From Petrosia ficiformis (Eukaryota; Porifera; Demospongiae; Haplosclerida; Petrosiidae): a stretch of DNA of 64,000 nt. Of the stretch, positions 1 to 11,500 are shown one piece after another. The DNA lies in the NCBI GenBank assembly GCA_947044365.1, contig OX345636.1:48028896-48092895 (forward strand), given 5' to 3'. Each line of letters opens with the position of its first letter. Positions within the stretch are counted from its first letter, which is position 1. The position numbers and the translations under genes were made by a program. Below the pieces are notes generated by a model. The model saw only the letters and a list, made by a program, of their open reading frames with translations, did not search any database and had not been told where the DNA came from.

Positions 1-530
1 ACTTAAAGGAGACAATGCAATGTACAGAAGTCAATGAACTAGGGTGTTGTAAATGCTGTGGTTAAGTAAGTAATTAGAGGTGTGGTTTTGTGCGAACTTA
101 GACTTTTTTCCTAGGGAAAACTCTAATTTACATGTTGAACTGACATCTCACTACAGACTATATATCCACATAAAAGTGTAATCCATACAATTACATATGA
201 TGTATATGTATTAATTGTGTTTATAGGTTGTCCGTGGTAACAGTGTTGTGTTGATTGAAGCGCTGGAGAGAATCATCTGAACAGACGAAACACTTCATAT
301 TCACATGCACCCCTTCATTTTATTAAATAATTATTATTATTAATGATTCTGTGATAAGTCCTCTCAATATTGATTGTAACAATAATTTTTTCTTTATGAT
401 TCAATTTGATCCCAGTAATGAGTAGGTCGGAGTGCACCTTAGGCTGAAATGTTATTTGTAGGACTGTGGCAATACCTTCCACTCCCCACCCCATTGAGAA
501 AAGCCTGAGATGCTTGCCAGTAGGGGCTGC

Positions 531-850
531 TGGTTGGGAGCACTAAGGCTTAGTCTCTGTCAGCTGAGACCCAATGGAACAGCAATGGCCTAGCAAACCA
601 GGGTCGTGGGTGGTTGGGAGCACTAAGGCTTAGTCTCTGTCAGCTGAGACCCAATGGAACAGCAATGGCCTAGCAAACCAGGGTCGTGGGTGGTTCGACT
701 CCTGCATTGGAATTCAGCATCTTTCAGTCTCCACATCAATCTTACATTACTGTCATAATACATTATGATAATTGCTCAGTGTAGCTATGTAGCTATGTTA
801 GTCACCTCTCACTACATGGTCCCAGAATAAATGTTTTGAATTCTAATGGG
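531..850 (+). repeat. Possible tRNA-derived SINE with 80-base head duplication
   Basis: An 80-base segment occurs twice in tandem (531-610 and 611-690). It is followed at 692-702 by GGTTCGACTCC, a good match to the RNA polymerase III B box. A-box-like sequence may lie about 30-50 bases upstream, but it is weak. The B box suggests a SINE head whose promoter region was duplicated. No second copy of the family was noticed in the window, so the SINE call rests on the box alone. Confidence 0.35.
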
Positions 851-1778
851 AGTTTCAATTATAATTAATTATTATAATTATATACTAGATCCAAAAATTA
901 GTCAGCCCAAAACCTGACCTCTATGCAAACATCAAATATGTATATATACATAGTCTAAATAATAATTATTGTATTAAAATTAATGCATAACATTTGAAAA
1001 GAGTAATTCAGTTCAACAAGAATCTGTGTATTAAGACTAGAGTTACACTTTTACAGAGCCCTAGTATTCAGTCAGATCTAGAGTACTCAGACAGTGATTA
1101 TATATTGGGTACTATCACTGAAACAGAATTGTACGTAATATCACATATGAAGTTAATTACTACTCAACAAAAACGAGAGAACACTACACCTCAACAGTTT
1201 CAGAAGAAATTAACTCCTACATTGCACTCCTCAGCTACCAAAAAAGGCACCTCTAGTTGATTGACCACCCTTAACTTCTAATTTCAGGATTTGGATACAC
1301 CCTGCCTGCGCAAACGTACATTTCCATATGCTGTATAGCACTCAACCCTTACAATTATACACTAATTGTTCATATGCATGTGGCTTTATACATTTACAGT
1401 TGAGCATGCTTTGTCATGTCCAAAAGGCCGGTGTGGTTTTAATTCCATCTATGTATCAGACACAATGAAATCATGAGGGACCTCACTGCATGCTGACCTA
1501 GGTTTGCCATGATGTACTGATTGAGCATGAATTACAACCAATCACAAGTGAATTACTCTTAGTTCCACCTTGATTGCTCGGAATGGTGCTTGCCAGGGAA
1601 GAGGACTTATTCATGAATGTGTATTTAACCCTCTTGCCCCCTCAAATAGAAAATTCCAGCCTGCTACCAGCTATTGAAGGACATGAGAATATGAACAATG
1701 AGTGAGTATGCCTATTTTACACCTATTCTATCTGCAACTTGGTAACAGTCTTCTATGTAAGAGATTAGCATCTTATAC

Positions 1779-1979
1779 ATATCACTGCAAAAAATAACAG
1801 GTTTCCTGATGTGCGTTAAGAGAAACCTATAAGGAAATATGAGAGAAATTTAGTAGAATCCACTGGAAACATGAAGACACGGCATGTTTCTTGAAATTTT
1901 TCAAGAAACATGCCGTGTCTTCATGTTATAGGTTTCTCTTAACGCACATCAGGAAACCTGTTATTTTTTGCAGTGATAT
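1779..1979. mobile_element. Foldback (hairpin) MITE
   Basis: Two nested inverted repeats are directly visible. The outer arms are 1779-1830 and 1928-1979, running from ATATCACTGC to GCAGTGATAT. The inner arms are about 1868-1896 and 1899-1927, separated by two bases. The left side has an extra 37 bases between outer and inner arms, so the element is asymmetric. A diverged relative with the same motifs lies at 35800-36045, so this is a family and not a chance hairpin. Confidence 0.75.
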
Positions 1980-2588
1980 ATGTTACAGTGCCACTGTGGG
2001 TTCGTTGAGATGCCGACTTTCATTCTCTCTCTCTCTTACAATCTGCCATTCCATGTATTAGGGGTGCTCCTTGTTTTATGTACATCCCATTGACCAGAAT
2101 CACATTCAATCGTGACTGGTATTTATATAAGGTAATATGGTACATTGCACACGGCCCCTCAGAAAGCATTCATAAGGATGGCCTAAAAACTGGTAAGAGT
2201 AATCAGGGAGTTGTGATCGGTTTTCGCAAATTGAGTTAGTTTTATGATTCACAACTTTTAAATATAATTATATATTGTGAAGTGCGTATAATGTGTATAT
2301 ATAAAAGAAAGTAAATCACAAACTTTATTTTAATGCCAACACTTGGCCTCTAGTCTCGCTTAATAGCTACCTTTCTCTGAGTGCCAAGTAGATTCTTATG
2401 TATTAGTAATGTATTGTGTTTCAAAGAACAATAAAAATGACACAATCAGTGTTAGCTGTCCATTTAACGTTGGTTATACTTACCTTGATTACTCTGATGA
2501 TATAACGAAACTTATTGAAATTTTCTGTAGTTCAGGTTGACTGTGTGGTGCTTGTATCAATCACAGAATACTAATTAATTCTTTTTAT

Positions 2589-3692
2589 TTGGATTGTGTA
2601 GATTGTACATATCAGTCTCATGTATCAGGATGGGTGATGTTCAATATACTACAAATGATTCCATCAACTATCATGATAATACTAATCATTGTACTGAGTG
2701 TCAAGTTGACAATTGGATCAGCTAGTTGTTTTCTGTTTTATAATCAGATCATAATATACATGTACTCACACCATTCAATAGTCATTGATGTCGCTAGCAC
2801 TGTGTTTCAATTTCCTTTGCTTCCTTATACAATATATATAGAATCTTGATTTTATAAGTTTTTTTGGGATCATTTCTTCCAATATGCATCACACCACACA
2901 TGACTGCAGTAGAAGTTATTTCCTTTTGGTATTTGATAGCATCATATCCACTAGTTCTATTACTACTACTATATTATCATGTATGAGAAAGGATTCATGT
3001 GTGTTGTGTATATTACTAGACCAATCCATCGTCTGCTAGCACGTTTTTGGCATATATTTCTTCCTTTGCTTTTGAAATGCCCCCCTAGTGAGACATACAT
3101 CGGCCATACATTTCAATTAGTATTTTAACAGCAGGAATTATTATGATATTTCGACCTTATAAACGAAACAAACACAACTTTGTAGAATTCATTATCTTTT
3201 TGGTCCTTGCAGCAATGGCTGGAGATTACATTGTCTTTAAAGATGCATATGAATTAGATGCCAGTATATATAAATTACATGATGAATAGCTATGCACGCA
3301 CCTTATTTTTTTGGTTTTGGTTTTTTTTCTATTGGATTTTCAAGAAGATGAAAAGCTGTTGAAGATACTGTAAGACAAATAGACACAATGCTATACTCAG
3401 GAATGACGATATTCAACAAGATGATGAAATACAACCATTGATTAGTGATGATGATTGTGTATTTGCTGATCGTATTAATAATCCTAATGATTATGATGAA
3501 CATCATGGACGAAATGTACCATATGATCACATTCCTTGTACAACTCATACCCAAACTAATGAAACTTGTTCAACAGTTAATGCAACTCATGGAAGTATTA
3601 TTACTTCAAGGGTTTCTACAGGTACTCAAAATAAGCTTCCACATATCACTGGAGCTACGAACACTTACAGTTCTGTGGAGGGTATATTATAA
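2589..3692 (+). pseudogene. Fragment of the multi-span membrane protein family
   Basis: Several plus-strand pieces look like the membrane part of the sponge-type receptor family that is also present at 29.6 and 43.5 kb. The piece at 2589-2849 has a hydrophobic run (IPSTIMIILIIVLSVKLTIG) followed by a second hydrophobic stretch, as in the first spans of that family. The piece near 3130-3288 reads as IMIFRPYKRNKHNFVEF followed by a hydrophobic run, which fits the RPYK-x-N motif before a late span. A polar acidic tail (SDDDCVFADRINNPNDY) occupies 3438-3692. The pieces are in different frames with stops between them. This could be a decayed paralogue or a poorly visible multi-exon gene. Confidence 0.45.
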
Positions 3693-3902
3693 TGACCATA
3701 ATACTCTTCAAGCCATATGCATGTTGATGAATACTGCATTGTTATCACATTTCCTCTATACATGTGGTGTACCAATAATTATAGTAATTAATATTTTAGA
3801 ATTAATAATGAAAATAATAATCAAGATAATTAATTCTCAGATTGATTATATAATTTTATACATAAGTAAGCCTTGATGAAATGAATTTCAGGGTGAATGA
3901 TA

Positions 3903-6900
3903 TCATGTGTCAGATTGATAACATGTTGTAGTTTCACAATCATCATTCTTATCAGATGGCAATTTAGATTGCTTTGAATCTGTTGTGTCAGATTTTATAG
4001 TTTTTGTCTCCTTGATTTGTGATAGAAGTACACTTTCTTGGCTTCCTGTATCTTCATTACTAACACTTGGATCTTCATTATTAACTCCCAGATCTTCATT
4101 ACTAACTCTCGTATCTTCATTACTAACTACTGTATCTTCATTACTAACTTTTGTATCTGCATTACTAACTACTGAATCACACTTGGATATTTTTGTAGAA
4201 GATGATGAAACAGCTGTTACCTCATTAATTTTGGCTTCTGCTAGTGTTTGGATGTTGTATTGTTTTAGTTGATAGAAATCCTTAACAACGCTCATACAAC
4301 ATAAGTTCTGTAAAACAAATTATAATGTCATTAGTGTAGGATTGCACCTATACTTAGTATACTAGTATAAATATATATGTATCTGAATATAAATGCCTAT
4401 ATTAAAGATATAAGCAGAGTAATGGTACTCAGGCAATAGATAGCAATTTGAATTATGAAATATAGGTGTATATCATACATTTGTGAATGCTGTAATAATA
4501 GTTCTTTAAAGGTAACTTGATCTTATTATCCATATAATCTACGGCTTTGAAATTTTGAAAATCAGTAGCTAAAGTGATTGGTATAGATCATATTCTTTTG
4601 TTATGTGCTTCAAGTTATACTACAATTACGAAAATGGAATGCTTATTTCTTAGATCCTGGAAGTATTATTTAAAAAATCGTACTCTGTAGACCAAGGTGA
4701 GCTATCAAGTTTCATGCCTGTAGCTGAAATAGATTTGTCAAAGCAAATGCTATCAACACATGCAACTATAAGCTCTGTATTAATTTTAGAGGTTGCCAAG
4801 ACTATCAAAGGTAGCCAGGAGCTGTTTCATTAAGTGAAATATATTTGGCGGTGAAAGAACAAGCATTTAAAGAATGAATAATCATGAACTAAGTTTCAAA
4901 AAAGGACACTTTCCTGGAAAATAATTCTGCTTATCTTATCACTTGCCATTCTGCCATTTTCGAACAGGTACATGTGTGTATGAAATTTGGTATCTTAAAG
5001 AGAGAGCTATTATTCAAGCTTCTTAGATACTGAATTTTATTGATAGAAAATGGTGGTATGATGAGTGATTGAATATTAGTCTTACTTACTTTGATTATTT
5101 CAACACATATTGTAACTTGTGGAGTCTTTAGGTTCACTACATGTGGATATGCACCTTCATCTGTTACCATGGAAGCAATCAAGTGAATGACATCATCACG
5201 TTTGAGGACATGATTATTCCGTGACTTGAAATGTATTGCAAACTAAAGAAATAGTTGTAAAACATTTGGTATACCGAAATATGTCATCTGACCTCAACTG
5301 GTTGAGGGTCGCTTCCATGGAAGTGTGGAAGTAAAACTGAAACAGCATGTTTTTTGATGTCATTTAAAGAAGCATAACATGTAGCAGTCACTGGAATCAT
5401 TTTCATACAATACCTACATGTATATTGAAATTAAGAAAAGCATTGGTTCTGTGAAATTAGGAAGCAGATGATAGGATAGACACACAAACTAGATTAATGC
5501 ACACCTACATGTATTAGCATTAATACATGGGAATAAGTGAATGCAAATATACCAAATTCCTGTGTAGCACACCCAGTAATATAAAGTAATTATTGATATC
5601 ACTTTATGAAGAATTAAGCCAAAAGGTAAGTTTACTGATCCCTTTGTAATGTACATATTTCAAATGATTGGTAGTTCCTTTGGACTAATTTGACTGTCCA
5701 GAATAAGACTACACTATATATGAATATTAATTAGCTACAAAAAATGTGTGCTGCGCATAGTGTTCCAATTTCTTTGCAATGCACCCACTCTCATATATAT
5801 TTCTAATACCAATCGATTCACAAAGTACTTGTATAACAGACGGTTACAAAACTGTGATATCACAGCTCACCTTGTTCTTTGTATCCCAGTATCTTTCACA
5901 TTACGTAATATATGATGAACTAAATCAGATGGATTAACACTGTCATCACATTCTATAAACACCACATTCTTAGCTCCTGACAGAGCAGTCTTGAATCTCC
6001 TCTCATTTTTCCCCTTTCCTTTCAAAACTTTTACCTCCTTTGCTATCTCTTTCTCAATGTCATCTTCGCTTCCTTCATTTTTCTCACTACCACTGTTCGA
6101 TTGATCTTCATCAGAAAATTCAGGTCCATACAAAACATCACCAAACTATTAGTAATGAAGATACAATGTAAAGGTTGTTCACATTCACCATGACCTCGAA
6201 AAATTGTTCATAACTTTAGTTTGGAATGACTAATAATCTTTTCACCTGTACCATTTTCATATAATAGTCCTTCCTATTCTTTTTTGTGTATGTCAAAATT
6301 CAATCCATTGCTTCATTATTGAGTTACAGTATAATCATGTATTAACTTTATGACATTAAACTATACACTATATTACAGATAAAGTCATCACATCATAATT
6401 TTGAGGACATCGTGAATGTGAACAGACTATAGTAATTTACAACAACAAAAGTTAATCCTGCATTTTAAAATTCAATTGACAATAAAATTTTAATTGGCTA
6501 AAATGTCTTTGTCACATTATGCACAACAATATTCTTTATTATCTGTCTTTTGCCTGATCGTTCCTGGATCGCCCCCTGCCTGTTATGAGAGGGCAGTGAT
6601 AAATGTTATATACATTTAAGTTAGACAATGCATGGTGACGATGTAGATTCTCATCTTTTTAACTAAACCTCATGTACATGTACATTTAAAAGCTTAAACT
6701 GCACTACTAAAAAACAATCAAAAAAGGAATACCATTGTCATAATAATTATTAATTAATATTGTGATATCCTGGTACAAACAGCCATGATAATTGATATCT
6801 ATAGTTAATTGTAATAGCAGCACTAACAAAATTTGGTTATTGGATGTGCAATTAAATCAATAATTAACAAGATATATAGAGAAAAAAGTATCCCTATGAC

Positions 6901-8543
6901 TGCTTTGTGGTGTCCAGCATTCAGTAATCATGGCTGACTTTATCATGCCTGAAACACATCAGCCTATTATAGTTATTATTTTGCATGATCATCTACTTCG
7001 ATTACCTTTTTATAGAACCGTGTAGAACTTTAGGAATATATTTCAGGTAGAATAGCTAGCTATTAGTTCCAGTTTCTACATAAGCTACACAGCTTTCTTT
7101 CTGCTGGTCTGTAGAGCTTGAGCGCGTGTTCTTTACGCGCCACGCTTATTAATTGACCGAGCCCCCCGGGGAATCACGTAACTACGTATACAACGCATTC
7201 TCGCATAAGTGACACAAACGTATATATATAAATATATAGTATATACATGTATATATATAGTTTGAACCTGTGGGAAAGCAATCATAGGGATGGCCCTACG
7301 GGCGATAATAAAGTGATTATAAACTATACTGTTGACTGTTAATTATTACCTCATTCAATAGATCATAAGCTTCACTAACACACATCTTTTCCCTAATGGC
7401 ATTTGTAGTGATCAATATACCCTGCATACCAACTGACAACTCTGGAAGGTTCTTCTATAAAGAAAATGGAATTCATTACACTATAATGCTTGCTGTAACT
7501 CTATTGGTATTGTGAAGTTATTTTCCACTTTAATTGGAAATTTACAAACTGCATATGACCTTCACTTACACAAAGCTATTATCTAAAAGTGAGGTTTTAT
7601 TTTCCACATCTTATACTTTTAACGTTGAGACAAACCAAAGTTCAAGGTACACAATACAACAAATGGAGTTAATCCCTATAGGCATACCAATTATTTGTGA
7701 ATGTGCATTTGGGGGTGCCAAATTTAGATCAATTGACAAGAACAGCACCTCATTCATTAACAAACACACCTCTTACTTATGTATTATAATTTATGGTCTG
7801 TATATCGTGAGTTGGAGGTGTGGTGTGACTCGTGTCTTATAAATATTAACAAGATACCATTCTTGTCAGTTGATCCCAAACTTTATGACACCAGACAAAT
7901 TTAGCTACCTGTCTGATGCTCTCTCTAATAAAAGAAAAGGGTTTCTATAATACAATAATTATAAATATCATCATATTGAAAGGTGAGTTACACTGATGCC
8001 AGTCCTAGTCTGGCGTTACCGCCCCTTCGCTTGGAGGAGGAAGGGTCTGGGGACAAGTGCATGTCGTACTTGTACAAGCTGGAATGTTGATTAAGGTAGG
8101 GCTACTTGAATATCGCCCACTAACGTGGAGAATTTACAATAATCATTATGATTTGTTTCGGTTGTGGAGACGATATATCTTCACGAAGTTCTGATCGTCA
8201 TTTACTAGATAGCCCCTCTTCTATTGATGTATTAAATATATGGAAAGAACTCTTTAAAGAAAGGTGTGAATTTCCTAGGTGGGTGTGCTCTTGAATTCAG
8301 GCAATCTGATTGGTCTGCAAATATTCTGCAGCTTGTACAAGTACGACATGCGCTTGTCCCCAGACCCTTCCTCCTCCAAGCGAAGGGGCGGTAACGCCAG
8401 ACTATGCCAGTCCAGTGTCACTATTGTAGTATGTTGATGTATATTACACAAACACATACATACAAGGTGATACTGACCTTCTTCGATGTCTTATGGCCAT
8501 AGTAAGGCTTCTTTCTTTTTCTCTTGCTCTCTCCTTCTGCCAT
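3903..8543 (-). CDS. THUMPD1: THUMP domain-containing protein 1 (six exons)
   Basis: Coding exons in transcript order are 8478-8543, 7350-7454, 5871-6145, 5293-5413, 5090-5242 and 3903-4307. All introns are GT-AG, the phases agree, and the product is about 374 residues (human protein about 353). Residues 1-22 are Lys/Arg rich (MAEGESKRKRKKPYYGHK). Exon 2 has the conserved GILIT and EAYDLLNE motifs. Exon 3 has MYGPE-like LYGPEF, an acidic stretch and NVVFIE with LVHHIL. Exons 4-5 complete the THUMP fold (KSRNN, TPQVTICVEIIK), and exon 6 begins with SVVKDF. The family binds tRNA and assists NAT10 in making N4-acetylcytidine in Ser and Leu tRNAs. The C-terminal tail carries a seven-residue repeat. 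Intron 4 is only 50 bases; intron 2 holds a family A repeat and intron 1 an inverted-repeat element. It is divergent with CIAO2B. Confidence 0.93.
4047..4172 (-). repeat. In-frame 21-base minisatellite in THUMPD1 last exon
   Basis: Six copies of a seven-residue unit of the type VSNEDT-x occupy residues about 286-327 of the THUMPD1 product. The DNA unit is 21 bases, so copy changes keep the frame. The segment lies after the THUMP domain in a low-complexity acidic tail, and it is probably disordered. Confidence 0.85.
6885..7300 (+). repeat. Dispersed repeat family A, fullest copy
   Basis: Short inverted ends are visible: TCCCTATGACTGCTTT at 6891-6906 and its near complement at 7275-7290. Related sequences occur at about 16265-16580, 22135-22445, 28770-28866, 37440-37560, 42045-42190, 54850-55165 and 61140-61250. 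Shared internal motifs include AGCTAGCTATTAGTTCCAG and the GC-rich ACGCGCCACGC. This looks like a non-autonomous DNA transposon. This copy lies in THUMPD1 intron 2. Confidence 0.65.
8007..8403 (+). mobile_element. Long-inverted-repeat element in THUMPD1 intron 1
   Basis: Arms of 74 bases at 8007-8080 and 8330-8403 are inverted copies with one mismatch that I can see. The 249-base centre holds an exon-like open frame (see 8148-8263) on the plus strand, opposite to THUMPD1. The arms are GC-rich compared with their surroundings. I cannot name the superfamily; no clear target duplication was found. Confidence 0.75.
8148..8263 (+). other. CxxC-containing first-exon candidate inside the inverted-repeat element
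   Basis: An ATG at 8148 opens a frame starting MICFGCGDDISS that runs through a Leu/Trp segment (LNIWKELFKER) to a GT at 8264-8265, a possible splice donor. The CxxC pair near the start suggests the first half of a zinc-binding N-terminal domain, as in transposase or ZAD-like first exons. No downstream exon was identified. The frame stays open for some residues past the GT, so the splice is an inference. Confidence 0.35.
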
Positions 8544-8595
8544 TATGTTGACCACGTGGGTTCGACAGTAGACACGCCCAGTTAATTAATTGTAG
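8544..8595. promoter_or_regulatory. Shared bidirectional promoter of THUMPD1 and CIAO2B
   Basis: Only 52 bases separate the two start codons (THUMPD1 at 8543 on minus, CIAO2B at 8596 on plus). The spacer contains the E-box CACGTG at 8553-8558 and no TATA box. The core promoter and both 5' untranslated regions must overlap here or reach into the opposite coding exon. Confidence 0.75.
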
Positions 8596-11500
8596 ATGAA
8601 GATGTCTGGTTCTGATCGTCTGGAGAATGTTAATCCCGTTGTAATTGGGAAAGTAAAGGAGAGAGATGTGAAGAAAGAAGAAGAAGATGATGAAATATGT
8701 GATGAATTTGATGCCAGAGAAATATTTGGTGAGATCAATAATATAGTCATAGAAGGTCTTTGAGAGTCTTAAAGCTCTTCATGGGGCACTCATTAGACTA
8801 CTAAACGGACAATGAAATTGAGGAAATTGTAGTTTTGTAACTTGTAATAACCATTAAAACCACACCTACCAAAATTGGAAGGCCTGATAAATGATAGAAA
8901 GATGGGTGGATAGATAAGTGGATGGACAGAAAGAAGGGTGGATAGATAAATGGATGGACAGAAAGATGGGTGGACAGAAAGAAGGGTGGATAGATAAATG
9001 GATGGACAGAAAGATGGGTGGATAGATAAATGGATGGACAGAAAGAAGGATGGATAGATAAATGGATGGACAGAAAGATGGGTGGATAGATAAATGGATG
9101 GACAGAATGATGGATAAGTGGATGGACAGAAAGATGGGTGGATAGATAAGTGGATGGACTGAAAGATAGGTGGATACATACATTGTGTAAATGGATGGAC
9201 AGAAAGATGGGTGGATAGATAAATGGATGGATAGAGAGATGCGTGGATAGATAAGTAGATGGACAGAAAGATGGGTGGATAGATAAATGGATGGATAGAA
9301 AGATGGGTGGATAGATAAATGGATGGACAGAAAGATGGGTGGATAGATAAGTACATGTAGATGGGTATAAAGATGGGTGGATAGATAAGTGGATGGGTAG
9401 AAAGATGTGTGGATAGATAAATGAATGGACAGAAAGATGGGTGGATAGATAAATGAATGGACAGAAAGATGGGTGGATAGATAAGTGGTTTGATAGAAAG
9501 ATGAGTGGATAGATAAGTGGATGGACAGAAAGATGGGTGGATAGATAAGTGGATGGACAGAAAGATGGGTGGATAGATAAGTGGATGGACAGAAAGATGG
9601 GTGGACAGATAAGTGGATGGGTGGATAGATAAGTGGATGGACAGAAAGAAATTGGAAGGCCTGATAAATGATAGAAAGAAGGGTGGATAGATAAGTGGAT
9701 GGACAGAAAGATGGGTGGACAGAAGGAAGGGTGGATAGATAAATGAATGGACAGAAAGATGGGTGGATAGATAAATGAATGGACAGAAAGATGGGTGAAT
9801 AGATAAGTGGTTTGATAGAAAGATGAGTGGATAGATAAGTGGATGGACAGAAAGATGGGTGGATAGATAAGTGGATGGACAGAAAGATGGGTGGATAGAT
9901 AAGTGGATGGACAGAAAGATGGGTGGACAGATAAGTGGATGGACAGAAAGATGGGTGGATAGATAAGTGGATGGACAGAAAGATGGGTGGATAGATAAGT
10001 ACATGTAGATGGGTATAAAGATGGGTGGATAGATAAGTGGATGGGTAGAAAGATGGGTGGATAGATAAGTGGATGGACAGAAAGATGGGTGGATAGATAA
10101 GTACATGTAGATGGGTATAAAGATGGGTGGATAGATAAGTGGATGGGTAGAAAGATGTGTGGATAGATGAATGGATGGACAGAAGGATGGGTGGACAGAT
10201 AAGTGGATGGACAGAAAGATGGGTGGATAGATAAGTGGATGGGTAGAAAGATGTGTGGATAGATAAGTGGATGGACAGACATTATGAATTACAATCTAGC
10301 CCTTACATGCATACATACATACATTACATATATATGTACACACACATATAATATGTACATGTACACAATTACTATACACACATACAGATGTGATATGATT
10401 TAGTAACGATCCTGAACATATACATGTATATATATACACAAATACATGTACATGTATGTACACAGTACACACATACATATATATACATGTAACATATACA
10501 TTTACACACAATTACTTTATACTTATTAATAGTGTTGCACCTATACAGCAATTTGCCTATATGCAGATTCGATCCGATATTGTCTGTGTGAAATATATAG
10601 TTGTATCTAGTTTACAACTGTTCACACATGGTACAGTGTTAATTGTTTGTGTGCTATACATTCAGCCCAAAGTACATTGTACATGTAGTTACAGGCATAT
10701 TCAGCCTTGGTTGCACAGATCTTCCGATTGTACTTGTGCAGTTTGACAATAATGTAGTCTGCAAACCCTGAAAAATATTGTGTAATCTATATAGGCAATG
10801 CAGTTGCCTATACTGATACTCTGCCTATCTCTTCAATACAGGCACCCATTCAGATCCCTATACTAGTATAGGTGCAACCCTACTTATTAATTATAGTATA
10901 TACAGTGTACATCTTTATACATTATACAATAATAATGTATATACATGTATATGATCAATAATAATGTATATACATGTATATGATCAATAATAATGTATAT
11001 ACATGTATATGATCAATAATAATGTATAATTATACATGTATATGATCAATAATAATGTATATACATGTATATGATCAATAATAATGTATAATTATACATG
11101 TATATGATCAATAATAATGTATATACATGTATATGATCAATAATAATGTATATACATGTATATGATGTACACACACAAGTAATATACATGTATATACACA
11201 TAATTACTGTATATACATACAGATTTGATACGATGTATTAATGATCCTGAACATCCATTAACACTGGAGGAACTTAGTGTTGTTCAACAAGATATGATAG
11301 ATATTAGTGATGATGATAATAAATGTATTGTACACTTCACTCCAACTATTCCTCACTGTAGTATGGCTACTCTAATAGGTATGGTAGTATTTATATATGT
11401 TATATAACACATGTATAATTAATAATCATACATATTATGTATATACTATTTATAACTGATCATGTGACCTGTGGCCAATCAGAATCCAGATAATATGTCA

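Larger units (their letters stand above)
1..2588. other. Gene-poor stretch at window start
   Basis: I see no convincing gene here. The stretch holds a tRNA-like repeat at 531-850 and a foldback element at 1779-1979. A short exon-like piece around 1653-1699 is open and followed by a GTGAGT donor, but I cannot assign it. The rest is AT-rich and unremarkable. Confidence 0.5.

Noticed and set aside
994..1260. An 88-codon frame near the window start
   Set aside because: No recognisable motif, no clear splice sites or neighbours; composition is like random AT-rich sequence.
2000..2040. Rho-independent terminator or bacterial operon signals in hairpin-rich zones
   Set aside because: Spliceosomal introns and animal genes show that this is a eukaryotic nuclear sequence; the hairpins belong to foldback elements.
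8793..10282. Three long minus-strand frames rich in His, Pro, Ser and Tyr
   Set aside because: They are the 32-base minisatellite read in different frames; the unit lacks minus-strand stops. No signal for a start, no unique sequence, and they lie in an intron of CIAO2B.
9000..11200. CRISPR array from the regular 32-base and 29-base repeats
   Set aside because: The units are directly adjacent without unique spacers, and the context is a eukaryotic intron.
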